A stretch of 64,000 nt of DNA from Curvularia sp. ZM96 (taxonomy: Eukaryota > Ascomycota > Dothideomycetes > Pleosporales > Pleosporaceae): NCBI GenBank assembly GCA_022457065.1, contig JAJGBQ010000006.1:2755715-2819714 (forward strand), in the 5' to 3' direction. Below the pieces are notes generated by a model. The model saw only the letters and a list, made by a program, of their open reading frames with translations, ran no database searches and was not told the DNA's origin. Position numbers and translations under genes: made by a program. Below, piece by piece: positions 11,073 through 22,759 of this stretch. Position 1 is the stretch's first letter, and every line of letters starts with the position of its first letter.

Positions 11073-12292
11073 TAAGAGTATGATGAGAAGTTACGCATGA
11101 AAGTGAAATGGTGATTATATGCGATGATTAGAAGGAGAAAATTTGCAGAGGCTGGTCAATGTGGATCTCACAGTGGCAAAAGGGTAGGGTAGAAACAACA
11201 CTATTTCCAGACTCACTTCGTTCTCACGTTAGTCTATCATATTTTTGGTCACACCTAGCATTCCGGCATCGGTATCCTTTTGCGTGGACTGGCATTTTCA
11301 GCTGTGTTATCAATCGAGTAAAGTTCATGCCCAATCTGTTACAAAAAGTCGTCATTGAAGTCTCTCATTTGTTCAAAGGTCTCGTTCTCTCTCTTACCAC
11401 AGAAATGTGTTAACGATCAATGCACATGCTGTTCCGGCTGCGCTCCTTCATTCTATCTTTGCCACTTCACCCCTGACGTTATCACAAATGCTATCCAGCT
11501 AATACAGTATGAGTCCAACCTGCTTTTATCTCTTGAATGCCGTCTCCTTTAACAAACCATATACGTCAATCCAATCGCCTAGAAGCACCCCCTATCTGCT
11601 ATGCTAGACAGTACAGTGTCTGACTCTTGGGTCAGAGGCTCATCCCTGGCCTTCACGCTTCATGTGAGTTTCATGTTTAGGTGTGCGTGGATCCATGCGA
11701 CTAGCCATGCAATGCTAATACATGTGCTGATAAATAGTAAGTAATCTACGGTAGGCACTGAGGCACCACCCTCACGCAAATATGGCATATCTACAAGGGT
11801 AAAAGAGCGCGCATGAGGCTCAAGGAATTGGGCGAGACCGAAGCTTTGTTTCTGAATATAGGTGTCAAACCTGCGTTTCCGGTCAAAGTAGTACTAGATA
11901 AGACAGCCACTTTGTTTAGATTACCCCCGGAATTGGTGGGCTCGTTGGAAATGATGGCCCATGAGGGCCTGGTCTAGGATCGAACTAGCTTCAACAGAAT
12001 CAATTGAGCATGGGCTCACTCACCGAGCGCAGGATTATCGACTTAGTGGGTACAGTAGTTGTTAGGTGTGTAGTGATCTTCATGAATCCTCCAAAGGGTC
12101 AACAGACTATCCAGCGTAAGAGCTACGGTTATTGTTACTATACATGTGCCGCACGGGCAAGCTGTCTTATTAAATGTGGCCTTTTTCGCTGTTACCATCA
12201 TGTTCACTTCAATTTCCACCATCCCTATGGTAGGAATTCGATCAAATACATGAGGTTAGCCTTGAGCACATTAGAGGCAATTGGCGGTGGCG
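11073..12292. other. Intergenic, no gene seen
   Basis: Several short open frames (for example 11159-11413 and 12004-12360) lack domains, start context or splice-supported extension. Base composition is ordinary, with no sign of heavy RIP. I see no RNA gene. Confidence 0.4.
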
Positions 12293-13165
12293 CGCTTGGG
12301 TGGCCTTACTGTAGGTGGTCAGTGCATGCAACAGGTCACCCAATGCAACACCCCGCTTAGAATGCGCGCCCACCAAAAAATGAAGCTGTAGAGCACCACA
12401 CAAAAGCTATTATCGCGAGATTTTTTAGTGAATTAGTCTATATAGTCTAAATAATAGTTCTATCTACTTAGATCTCTTTAAAGGCTTGTTGTAGTAGTTG
12501 CGCATGGTGGTTTTATGGTAGTTTTGGTAGGTGGCTGCGCAGGGCAGCAGTGCAGATTCAGCACCACTTTAACTGCCTGCATTACCACCACCACGCAATT
12601 TTTTTAACTTCTAACTAGATAAAGCTTTTCTCCTAGACGTATTCTATCTATCTTGAGATTTTTTTAGTGTTGCAGCGGCGCGATAGCGAGATCTTTGCAA
12701 AGAAGCAAATTACCCCTCTTAACTCCGCTAACTTTTTAGATTTCTTGCGACAAAACTGCTCTATCTACCGCTTTTTCTACTCAAACTTGAATTTCGCAAC
12801 GCACAACTGCTACGATTCTAAGAAAACCTCAAAATATATAGATTGCTACTATGAGAATAGCTCTATTAAGTCAAAAGTTAAAAAGATTGCGTAGTAGTAG
12901 TGATGCGGGCAGTCAAAGTAGTGCTATATCTCACAACCGGGTGCTACAAAACTACTATACGCAGCTACCACAACAGACTACAAAAGAAATCTGAGTAGAT
13001 AGAAATATTATTCAGACTATCTAGATTAATCTACTAAAAAATCTCGCGATAATAGCTTTTGTGTGGCGTTCTGCAGCCTCGTTTTGGTGGGCTGCCGTGT
13101 GTTGCATTGGGTGACCTGTTGCACGCACTGACCGCTTACAGTACTACAAGGCCCACCTATCAGCT
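12293..13165. mobile_element. Foldback element: ~870 bp near-complete inverted repeat
   Basis: The left half and the reverse complement of the right half align almost end to end around a centre near 12730. Matching anchors are GGTCAGTGCATGCAACAGGT (12319) with its counterpart ending near 13134, CACAAAAGCTATTATCGCGA (about 12400 and 13045), TTTCTATCTACT-like blocks, and ACGCAATTTTTTTAACTT (about 12592) against a copy near 12875. Mismatches between arms are mostly C/T and G/A. No transposase is encoded; the small open frame at 12667-12894 lies across the centre and is low-complexity. This is best read as a non-autonomous foldback or MITE-like element. I could not define a target duplication. 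Confidence 0.7.
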
Positions 13166-13763
13166 TCACGAACTTGATCTTCACAATACGGCACTGCACC
13201 TACCCTTACCACGAGCTTTAAGATGCACAAGACGGGTAGAGAGGGTTTGAGTAATAGATACGTTAATAGTCCTAGCTTAGTACTGCCATAGCGCATCCTT
13301 GCAAGAACGTGTGCTATTAGAGGAATGTGAACTTACATTTGCGAACAAAAGCGCCTTCCTCAAGACGCTTGAATGCTTTGACACCCTCCTCAGGTCTAAT
13401 TCCTATCTCTTGGCTCATTTTCAAGCTGTTTGCCCCGATCTTACTCTTGTGTCGTTCTTTTAGTTTTTATTCTTCGCTCTTTCCAATCTTCTCGTTTCAT
13501 TCGGACTCGACAACCTTGACACGCTCACTTTTGCCAAGTTTCCACTGAACGTACCTGGTTGCACAAAAACCCAGGATATGTCGATCCTAGTGAACAGCGA
13601 AAGGAAAACAAGACCCAATATCGAAGAGAGCCCGCGCGCATCCTTGGATCGCAACACCAACACTAGATCTAATAATCAAAGAATAAAGCATCGCCCTCTC
13701 TAATAATAGATTTAGGTCCTGTTGAGAATGACTATGTCAGGAACGGAATGTGGCTCTGGTTCT
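13166..13763. other. Intergenic, possible lone exon
   Basis: On the minus strand, about 13418-13340 reads MSQEIGIRPEEGVKAF and onward to KRLEEGAFVRK, followed by a GTAAGT donor, which looks exon-like. No partner exon could be found, so no gene is called. Confidence 0.3.
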
Positions 13764-14846
13764 TCACAGTCCGACCAGCCGTTCAACATTCCGAAATGCA
13801 ATATCTCTGAACTCCTCTTCTGTCACCATTCCACTCTCTCTCAGCGCCTGCATAAACGCTGCCCCATTCTCATTCCTAGAGAACGGCCAGTCGACGCTAT
13901 ACATTATCCTTTTGTGGTCTGTAGCCCGGAGGACCGTGGCCATGGGATCGAGGCTGAATATCCCACTCGTCGTGATATAGGCATTGCGCGTATACACGTC
14001 CTTGAACTGCAATGTCCGGTTCACACTCAGATTAGGGTCCGTCCGCGACAGAAAATAGGGCACTAGCTCGCCCATATGGCCAAGGATGACCTGCAGTGCT
14101 GGAAACCTCTCAAACACGCCGCCCAGATATAGGCGCAGAAATCCCAGTCCCGCCCGCTCGTGCCAACCCCAAGCTCCCATCCCTAGCGTCGCGGCGTGGT
14201 ACCTACTGTACTCGCCTTCGATCGATGGTGCGTATAAACCCTTTCCAATATCAACGACATCTGCTAGATCTGGGTACGTCGGGTGTAGATAGATGGGCAC
14301 GTTGAGCTGCACGGCCTCAGACCATAACGGATCATACGCAGGACCGTCGTAGAAACTGCCATTGCTTAGATGCGCATCAACCAGAGCCCCAACGAAGCCA
14401 TGCTTCTGGACACAGCGCCGCAGCTCAGCTGCCGCCGCGGCCGGGATGGCCATAGGCAAGATACAGAAGCCACGAAAGCGGCGTGGAGCGGACGACGCAG
14501 CGATGGCGGCGGCGAGCTCGTCGTTGGCGAGCGCTGTTAGATTGGTCGCGAACATGGCTTCGGGGAGGGGCGTGTGCGAGATAATCTGGATGCGGATGTT
14601 ATTAGCGTCCATTGAGGCGAGCCGGCTAGGACCAACTTCGCGGAGGATGGGAACGAGGGCACTGGCGCCAAGGAGGACATTCAGTGGGTTTTCCGCGAAG
14701 TAGTGGGCCAGCGACGGGGAGAACCAGTGCTCTTCAAGCGTGTAATAGGGGACGGAGTCGTTGTTGTCGCGGACATGTAAGCTAACTGTAGTAGCAGCTA
14801 AGAAAAGGAAGACAAGGAGGAGAAGAAGAGGGTTATCAGGGAACAT
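13764..14846 (-). CDS. Amidohydrolase-superfamily decarboxylase-like protein, N-terminal signal/anchor
   Basis: This single-exon gene encodes 360 residues. Residues 5-23 are strongly hydrophobic, a signal peptide or anchor unusual for this mostly cytosolic family. The metal site of the ACMSD/gamma-resorcylate-type decarboxylases is visible: Glu38 and His40 in TLEEHW, a His in YLHPTYPD (about 195), a His in LGHMGE (about 270) and an Asp in YSVDWPF (about 330). Length is close to the family norm once the extension is removed. Known relatives remove a carboxyl group from hydroxybenzoates through a divalent metal. The substrate here is not predictable. The frame is clean and codon use looks normal. 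Confidence 0.8.
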   Translation of the reverse strand: MFPDNPLLLLLVFLFLAATTVSLHVRDNNDSVPYYTLEEHWFSPSLAHYFAENPLNVLLGASALVPILREVGPSRLASMDANNIRIQIISHTPLPEAMFATNLTALANDELAAAIAASSAPRRFRGFCILPMAIPAAAAAELRRCVQKHGFVGALVDAHLSNGSFYDGPAYDPLWSEAVQLNVPIYLHPTYPDLADVVDIGKGLYAPSIEGEYSRYHAATLGMGAWGWHERAGLGFLRLYLGGVFERFPALQVILGHMGELVPYFLSRTDPNLSVNRTLQFKDVYTRNAYITTSGIFSLDPMATVLRATDHKRIMYSVDWPFSRNENGAAFMQALRESGMVTEEEFRDIAFRNVERLVGL

Positions 14847-16983
14847 ATTAAGAAGAGAGTATTTTATTTAGTTATTGGAAAAGATATAATATCCCGAGTG
14901 GTGACGGCGGATCATAGCGGAATCTCAGCTTAGAGTGCTCTAGCCCAGAATTTATAGGTTCCAATGCCCTCCAATTCTTTCAATGGTAGGGCCGCCTCTT
15001 TGCATATATATACCACACTCTTAAGGCTGAAGCTATTATCTTATGTATTCGCTAAGCTAATTATTGACAAGCTTAGAATGTTTGCAAGCGTGCTAGTCGA
15101 GAGACAAGTTATCACGCGACCCTTGGTGGGCGGTGTTACTGAATGACTTCGTGGTGGCACATAGCAAGGTGTAAAGGTGCGAGTCAACGTCGTGACCCTA
15201 GCGCATCGCTAGGTAGTCTAGGGTCTACTAGACTAAGGGGCGTCGCATGAGAGCTCTCATGCTCAGTGGGCTTGACGGCACGCACGAGTGGAGCATCGCT
15301 CCTGTAAAGCTGCGTTATGACGAAATGCTGCTGTCGCTGTGTCTGGTGGTAGGTCACACCACAAGATACGGCTACATAGGAACCTAGTAGATGGCATTAT
15401 AATACTTAAAGAATATTAGAGATTGGGGAACATATTTCCAGCCCTAGGGGTATTAGGGCAAGCTAGCACACAAGACAGCTGAACACTAGGGGGAGGCTGA
15501 AGGTAATGTAGATACAAAGCATAAGGCAACTATGCCTTTACGAGCCTTGAACAACGCTGCACACACGAGGCTTCGAGTACAGCATACACATAGAAAGACG
15601 GTTCGTAGAACACAAATATAGGCAAAAGACGTCACTTCTAGAGACAAAATATACATAGTCTTAGATAGAAGCTAGATAATAGCAGACCTCTAGGGCCAGA
15701 TGGCTCTTTCGAGAGTGAAGTAAGGCGTTGTGGACTCACGTCCGGATCGCGTCGGCTGTCTGCTATGCCTGTCATCCTGGCATAGCTGTGGAGATCACGG
15801 CTGAAACCGAGTAGGACAAAATCAATTAATCAATCAATTACACTTAACTGCTTACACATACACTTCGTAGGGCTCTCCAACCTCTCTTCAGCTGTAGATA
15901 GCTAATGATGTGTAATTTTCGTAAATGCACCTTAGCTGATCAGACCATGTTTCTGAATTAGAGGGGTATTTTGATTCAGCTTGCAGCTTCGCACGCATTA
16001 TAATGCTTGGCTCACACTATAAAGTTTGGCAGCCACCTTAAACTCAGCTGAGAAGGGAGATGGAGGGTGGAATTGGAGCACCAACTATCAGATTCGCCTA
16101 ACTAGATGCGCTAGCGAAACTGGGCTTTATCTTGAGCGCAGCCTTAACAAAATTCGACCCCGCTCGCAAGCGAAAGTCTTGGCAGTTTACCTACACTGTT
16201 ATAGGATTAAAGTTCTATGACTACCGTTACGTAAGAGAGTAGCCTAACTAGTTATTCGTCTAAATTAGATAGGGCTAGATGCCTACAGCTGTTCTGGCGG
16301 CTGAAGCACCGTTCTATCGCAGGCTACTGGCTGGAGGATCGTCCCGTTTGTGCCGTGCACATCTACAAGCGATCGAGATCATGCGACTTGCGCACCAGAA
16401 ACTGCGTAGGTTTACTACCGTAGAATCTGGGTTCTCTCCTTTCACATGTTTAGATCTTTGCATTAATCACACCACCCATTACATAGCTGAATCTTTGTAT
16501 CAATTGTACCACCTTTTACACGTATGAATCTTTCGTCATAGTGCCAACATGCATGCCAGTCTAGTGATTCAACAATCTGCATATGGCTAGCCTACTTATT
16601 CATTGATTTTGACAAATTTTAGGTTCAACTTAAGTCAGCATAGACATGTGAAATGCTGGTTCACAGAAACCTTGTAAACTATCTTTGACCTCTTAGGTTT
16701 CCAATCTTTTTCCTATCTGCTTGCGACCTTTGTTTCGCACCTGAGCTGAATTGGAGAAGTACCACGGATTGTTTTAGCCTGTCAATGAACTTGGCATATG
16801 TTAGACATTCCAATTACTCAATACCTTTCTTCTCCTACTGTCACATTCACGTCTTTATCCTAACGTTACAAGTCTCTGTTTGAAGATAAATACCCCTTAG
16901 ATATCCCTAATCTCATCTTCTTATCAAATCTCCTCCTCACTCTACTACATTCAACATTCTACTCAATTACCTAGCTGCTCAAC
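14847..16983. other. Long intergenic region with a hairpin cluster
   Basis: No gene is supported across about 2.1 kb. At 15198-15262 three palindromes follow each other: CTAGCG-cat-CGCTAG, an 8-bp stem TAGTCTAG/CTAGACTA, and GCATGAGAGCTCTCATGC. The surrounding block, about 15134-15856, starts TGTTACTG and ends CTTACA like a solo LTR, but its flanks show no target duplication. The open frames at 16026-16220 and 16279-16527 lack support. Confidence 0.4.
15198..15262. repeat. Three consecutive palindromes
   Basis: Perfect palindromic stems of 6, 8 and 9 bp lie in 65 bp. They could form hairpins in RNA or DNA. There is no neighbouring gene to attach them to. Confidence 0.5.
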
Positions 16984-17428
16984 ATGCGTCTCTTCCTCGC
17001 CATTCCCTTCCTAGCTGGGACTATGGCCGCAGTCTTGGATCCTCGCTCCATCTCGTGCAAGATGACGGGCTCATCCGACATCATCGCACGCTCTTGTCCC
17101 TCGCGCGGCTGCAGGGATCTGGGACACTATCATGCGGGGGAGGAGTACAACTACGACTGCTACTGCCCTGGAGAGCATGTCAGCGGGAGCAAGTAAGCGA
17201 CACACCACTAGCGGATACCCTTCTTAAACTAAGCACTATTGCACTAGTGTATGGCTCTATATGGATCCCTCAAGCGGGTGCCATGGGTGTTGGATTCGCG
17301 GTAGGAGGACTGATTGTTGCGAGAGTGAGTCTGATGTGCATTATTCTCTTGGATTGTATGCTAATAGATGCCAAGATTGCTTGCCGCGGTGCCACAGCTG
17401 CCCTTGTTGGGACAACCCGAGCTGCTAA
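16984..17428 (+). CDS. Small secreted cysteine-rich protein (15 Cys in mature part)
   Basis: Two exons, 16984-17192 and 17248-17428, are joined across a 55 bp intron (donor GTAAGC, acceptor CTAG) to give 129 residues. The first 16 or so (MRLFLAIPFLAGTMAA) form a signal peptide. The mature protein is extremely Cys-rich: about 5 Cys in exon 1 (for example SCPSRGC, DCYC) and 10 in exon 2 (GCHGCW, TDCCE, RCQDC, RCHSCPC). Exon 2 is open in other frames too, but only this join keeps the Cys pattern and the GCWI motif seen in small secreted fungal SH3-like proteins. Such features fit an effector or antimicrobial role, which is inference. If the intron were retained, the protein would stop after 70 residues. 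Confidence 0.6.
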
Positions 17429-18235
17429 GAGCCGTTTTCTCAGGGTTAGGCTTGAGTTCCTACAAATCGAAGCAGTGGTGCATTTCTTAGCAGACTTTCA
17501 TTATCAGGAACCTAACCAAAGTTAGTACTTCAGACCCCATGTGCTACAATTTGAAAGTGTCGACACGGGACAAAGATATAAGATTGAAACGTGTTGCTAG
17601 TTCTGAATGATCCTTACTACAGCCTAAAATTCTATTTGCACTGCTTGTTAATTTGCATCTTATCGTCATCCTGTCCTGGCCATTTATAGTGGATATGCTC
17701 TAGCTTACCACATACACCTATTGAAGCAAAGTATCGTACAAGACCACAATCTTGAGTTTCTGTGTTGCGCGGCTGGTTCGAAAAATGCACCTAAGACGGC
17801 AGGTGGTGATCGACGGCTAACTACCTAACGTGTTGGACAAGTGAGTGGCCACCTCTTACTAACTTTTAACGACTTCCTACACGTACAGCTTAATAACACA
17901 CGACGATTATATTAAATTAACGATCAAATACTATTCCACTATATCTACAGCATCGTTTTTGCACCTATATGAGTTATGCCCTATCTTCGTACAGCGGCTG
18001 CAGCGACGAGGAAGTCGCTCGCCTAGTCCTGTCCTTGCATTGCCCTGACGTGTTTCGTCCACATGTTGCCTCTCCGCACCTCTTTAAGTAGTTATCTCCT
18101 CTCCCTCTGCTATCGTTAAGATGCCTCGCTTTTGGATTAGTTTTTTCTCTTTTTTCTTTTTTTTTCTTTTTGCGCTCCCTATGCTTTATGGCGGCTTCAT
18201 CTGCCCTCCAAAGGCTCGCGACCTAATCGCGCATC
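17429..18235. other. Intergenic, no gene seen
   Basis: This is ordinary-composition sequence with frequent stops and no recognised repeat. The promoter and N-terminus of the decayed transporter downstream should have lain here, but no homologous sequence is visible. Confidence 0.4.
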
Positions 18236-19737
18236 AACACTGCATTAGCAATACCCTACTACCCTATGTGACTTCAGATTTTGCTATACACTCACTTACA
18301 CCCACTATCAGTGTTATCAGCTCGGTCGTTAGTGGAATTCCAAACCTCAGCACCGCAAAGTTTCTGGACGTTTTCGGTCGACCGCACGGCTTCCTTTCCT
18401 CTACCATCCTCGCTACTATTGGTCTTATTATGTCAGCAGCCTGTAACAACGTAAAGGCGTATACCACCTCGCAGGTGTTCTACACTGTAGGACTGAACGG
18501 AGTGGGCTTCAGTCTTAGTGTCTTCATTGCCGACATTACCACCCTGAATAACCGTGGTCTTGTTTAATCTATCTGTGCATCAGCCAACATCATCACAGCG
18601 TGGCTCGGAGGACCTATCTCAACCGCTTTCCTGAATGGTGCAGGCTGGCGGTGGGCATTTGGCATGGAGAGTATTCTAGTTCCAGCAGTTATTCTGGCCC
18701 TGTTTGGTCTCTTTATGTACCACTTCTTCCAGGCGCAAAAACAAGGCCTGGTGTCATTGCCCAAAACAAGGCCTCGTGCACTATATCCGCGAATGGGATG
18801 TAGTTGGCCTTCTGAGCATTTCGCTCGGTGTTGCCTTCTTCCTCCTACCTTTTGATCTGTACGCACAGTAAGCCAAAGGATAGAGCTTGCCGATGCTTAT
18901 TTGCTTCTTAGTCTTCAGTATTCTGATACACATCGGATTTGGAGTCTGGGAAAAGTACTTCACTCTAGTAATATTCATTCCCTGGCGACTTCTGCGTGAT
19001 CGCACTGTCGCGGGTGCGTGTTTGCTTTCCTTCACGCTCTTCTTTAGCTCTGTGTGCTGATTATGTACTACAGCTCTATCCTCCAAGTTGTTAATGACTT
19101 GAGCTTGACCCGCGCAAGTTACGTCATTTCGATCAACCAAGTTGTCGGCTTTTTCTTCGCTATTGGCATTGGTGCATTCATGTTTTATATGTGCCGCTTC
19201 AAGAGTATAACTCTATACTTTGCTATTCCCATCTCCATTCTCGGATCAGGCCTACTGACATACTTCCGGGAGCCTATGGGAAACATTCGGTATATCATTA
19301 TGTCCATGTTCTTTATTGCAGTTGGCAGTGGCACAATCATGATTACCGATGAGATTGCCATTCTGACCGCTGTCAAGGAGCAGCAGCATTTCGCCGTTGC
19401 CATTGCACTTGTGTCCATGTTTGGCAGCATCGGCGCAGCATTCGAACTCAGCGTATCAGCGGCGACTTGGCAGGAACAATTTCCTAAGGCGCTCATGAAG
19501 TACATTCCTGTTGAAGACATGGCCAACATCGAAATGATATACATGGACATCTTAACGCAGCTAACATACCCAATTGGCAGCCCCACCCGCATCGCCATCC
19601 AGCGGGCGTACGGTGACGCACAGATGTACTTGTTCATCGCTGCTACTGCTGTGTGGGTCCTGGGTATTGTTGCCACGCTGATGTGGCGGGATTTCGAACT
19701 CAAGAGCATCAAGCAGACAAAGGGCCGTGTATTTTAG
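18236..19737 (+). pseudogene. Decayed siderophore-iron MFS transporter (MirB/ARN type)
   Basis: Translated fragments follow a siderophore transporter of the major facilitator superfamily in order: NTLLPYVTSDFAIHSLTPT, AKFLDVFGRPHG, AACNNVKAYTTSQVFY, AFLNGAGWRWAFGME, then LLSISLGVAFFLLPFDLYAQ. The last 227 codons (from about 19054) are open and hold five or six membrane spans. The gene is broken by TAA at 18565, a frameshift near 18750-18770 beside a repeated ACAAGGCCT, and stops at about 18869. The normal N-terminal cytoplasmic region and first helix are missing. The decay is by scattered stops and indels, not dense RIP. In life the family imports ferric siderophores by proton symport. Confidence 0.75.
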
Positions 19738-20549
19738 TCCTCCCAAGCAGATTTCGTTCTTGTGTTGCATCAGCATGATAATTCACAAATGCGACATTGT
19801 TCTATTTCAATATTGTTTGGATGTGGTATGGTGGGATACCAAACAATGAAGCGAAGACGACAGCTTCATAGCATGCGAGAAGAAGCTACGAGAGGGTAGA
19901 ATATGGTTACGGCCAAAAAGGATACTATTCTAATAGACAGTCATTTAATAAAGAGAAAGGCGGAACATATTAAGAGAATCTAGGGCACAAGTCATAATTC
20001 AACCCTTTCACCAAATGTATGTGGGTGGAGCTTGGCAGAACATTTCCTGGTTGATTTCGCCGAAGGTGGTCCAGGATTAAGCGGTGGGAGTCGATGTTGA
20101 CAGCCAGCACCTTTTCGTTTCGGAGTGTTTTGGCTGTCAAGGTCGCTATCTAAATCTTTCCAGACAGGATATAAGGCGATCCATGTGCAAAAGAAATAGA
20201 CGGAGGTTACTCCACTAGTTGAGTCAAGTTCGGCCAATGAATGAACCAAGCACTGCCGAGTAAGCATCTTGTTTAGCGCCCGGGCTTTTCTCCAATCTTC
20301 TCTGCTCTAAGGGGAGACGTGGGGCAGAAAAAGATTTCGAGCGAGATTCCGTTGGAATGAAACCTGACTTGCTTTTCTTTTCGAATTTGAACATGCTGAA
20401 GCTTCTTCTTGTGTCATCTACTGCACTTTCAACACATTTCCAAATTTAACTCATTTCTTTACTTTCTTTCCTTTGGCTTAGTTCCAATTACACGCTCGAG
20501 AACTCTACCACACTGCCTATTTCCAAGTCTACAGTAGGCGAGAAGAGGG
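19738..20549. other. Intergenic, no gene seen
   Basis: Just past the transporter stop, about 19811-19847, the sequence ATTGTTTGG...CCAAACAAT can form a 9-bp stem, possibly a 3' UTR hairpin. Nothing else is supported. Confidence 0.35.
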
Positions 20550-21430
20550 TGATGCTCCCGCCTGGCGTTTATAAACCCGTCATATCTCTCTAGAAATCTA
20601 CATAAACTTAGGAAATTAACCACGATGCTATATACAAACACTGTCAATACCTTGTCCGTGCCGGCCAATACAGTCTAGTTTACTAAGGTACAAACGGCGA
20701 AGCGGTTTTGCTTTCACATTCAGAAAAGATCTCCATACTTAAAACTGCCCGACGCGCTATTACGGACCTTGGGCTTCTAGGATACCCTATAGTAGCTAGT
20801 ATAAGCAGACAGAGTATAAATGAAAGTATCGAGCTGGCGCAAGACGCCTAAGTTGCCGGCGCATCCTTTAGCCTTTTACTGCCGCCTAGTTTTTAGGCCA
20901 AACCTATCACAGAAGAATTATTACTAGGTTATACAGGAACATCGTAGATGCAAGCCCTTTTCCTATTATTATCTACAATTTTCCTGCTGTAACCTCTAGT
21001 GTGGACCTGAATTCTGACGACCTCGCTGCTTTGGCACAACACCCCAACATCGTTGCCGTTACATTAACATGCGGCAATATTGCTAATACTATCCGCCTGA
21101 CTTCACGATTCTCGTCTGCACAATTTTCCGTGTACGGCGGCTCCTCCGATTTCCTATTCCCTACGCTAGAAGGAGGCGGTGTAGGGCATGTAACAGGAAT
21201 AGGGAATGTTTTTCCTAAAGCTACAGCGAGAATGTACGATTTGTGGATGAGAGGAAAGAAGGAGCATTGCAAGACGTGGTGGCGAACGCAGAATGGGCCT
21301 GCAAAGAGAGTTTAGCGCTGACAAAGTTTGCTGCATGGCATTTTGTAGGTTCCAAATTGGGAATAGATTGAAGCCTTGCGGCCACTACGGCTCTACTTGC
21401 CTCCAGGAGAAAAAGCAAGGTAGTAGACTG
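20550..21430 (+). pseudogene. Decayed dihydrodipicolinate-synthase (DapA) family gene
   Basis: Pieces in several frames reproduce a fungal DapA-family aldolase from near its N-terminus: PPGVYKP, LVRAG, GTNGEAVLLSHSEKISILK, IYNFPAVTS, DLNSDDLAALAQHPNIV, then VYGGSSDFLFP and GGGVGHVTGIGNVFPKATA. The conserved GTNGE box and the YNFPA box (Tyr of the proton relay) are present, but stops interrupt the chain before 21001 and a frameshift follows near 21270. Intact relatives are class I aldolases that act on 2-oxo acids through a Schiff-base Lys. Only the segment 21001-21315 remains open. No protein is expected. Confidence 0.7.
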
Positions 21431-22759
21431 TTGATATAATAGGGGTCTTAGAGGTAGAAGGGAATTCTATTCTCGAGAAATAATTATAAATATCACTCTT
21501 AACACGTATGTGACGGCCTATTTCGACTTCGTTGCTTCTCAACTATGAGAAAACTCTTCTTGCTACTTCTAATAAGCAATGGTCTGGAGTGGGCTGAAAC
21601 GGCACAAAAGCGACAAAAAGATAAGATAATGGTGCAAGGGCGGTTACTATGAGAGCTTGGATCTCGGCCAAGGTACAGCACACTTGCCAAGGCGCTATAC
21701 CTAAATAGTTATAGTACTGGCAGTGCCATAGCATAGCAGTGAGATAAGTTACTCTGGCCCCAATTGATTTCGATTTCCTCACGTTTCTGCGCAGCTATCA
21801 TGTAAAGGGTTAATTCAACTCCCATGACACGTTCAGCTCAATTTATTTTCAGCTTACTGATGAAACCCCTTAACTGATAATGTATCAGGCGGCCAGTCCA
21901 ACGTAAGCTTCACCCCTGCCTAAAGTTTAGGTAGATAGGTAAGGGTAAAACGCGCGATCCGACTATTGTTCACAAGGGACCATAATCTAGTTTGGCACAA
22001 CGAGTAGGATGGGATAGAGTTATTATGTAGGCTTGGACAGCACATGCAGCTAATGCGGACCATGTGCAGCCTACTTCCACTACCCTACTCTGTAATATAA
22101 AATCCGAGACCTTTCCATGCAAAAAACTCATAACGGGCAACTTTGCTGATGCTGATAGCGCTAAATTATATTACCTTTATCTACTCTTGCTTCTTTAAGC
22201 CTAGTTAGTACACGCAGGAACTATATTAAGGACCATCAATAACATAGGAGCATGGTCGGACAATAATGCCGCTAGCGTTGCCCTTGACTAGAGCGCAGAT
22301 CAGATAATCAGATACTGTGTGCGTCACAGCAGCCGCGAAATATCTCAATATAGCATTATCTAACCTGGTTACTGTAGCAGACTCAAGGCTATCGTGGCTA
22401 TTATAACAATGTTGATCGCAAAAAACGTGTTTGAACACTACTACACTAGCCGACATCTAACGTGTCCAGGTCGCTGGTAAGTCTTCTATGCACTATTCCC
22501 AAAGATGCGTGCTCATTTTGACTAACCCAGGATGCGTCAAGTAAGAGTTAGGACGCGTTACAGTTCTATATATGCATTCTCAAGGAATAGGGTAAATCGA
22601 TAGTGCTGGCGTCAGCCAAACGTGCAAACTTACGGTGAGAGGCGAAACAGCTTAATAGACCAACTGCATTTGTAGTCTACAGGTAGATGCGAGCGTGTGA
22701 AAGTGGTAAACTACCCTATCTAGACAGAGAAATAAGTGGGGGAAAAACAGTTAAAGTGG
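21431..22759. other. Intergenic, no gene seen
   Basis: Small minus-strand frames (21543-21782 and 22226-22456) have no recognisable domain. No repeat could be matched elsewhere in the window. Confidence 0.4.

Noticed and set aside
12004..12360. 118-codon frame left of the foldback element
   Set aside because: Its 3' part lies inside the inverted repeat and there is no domain; probably chance.
15134..15856. Possible solo LTR (TGTTACTG ... CTTACA)
   Set aside because: Flanking bases do not repeat and no related copy is in the window.
19811..19847. ATTGTTTGG hairpin after the transporter relic
   Set aside because: A short stem next to a pseudogene is not enough to call a terminator or RNA.
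22226..22456. 76-codon minus-strand frame with a DYLICALVKGNASG stretch
   Set aside because: It looks protein-like, but there is no recognised family, no partner exon and no start context.
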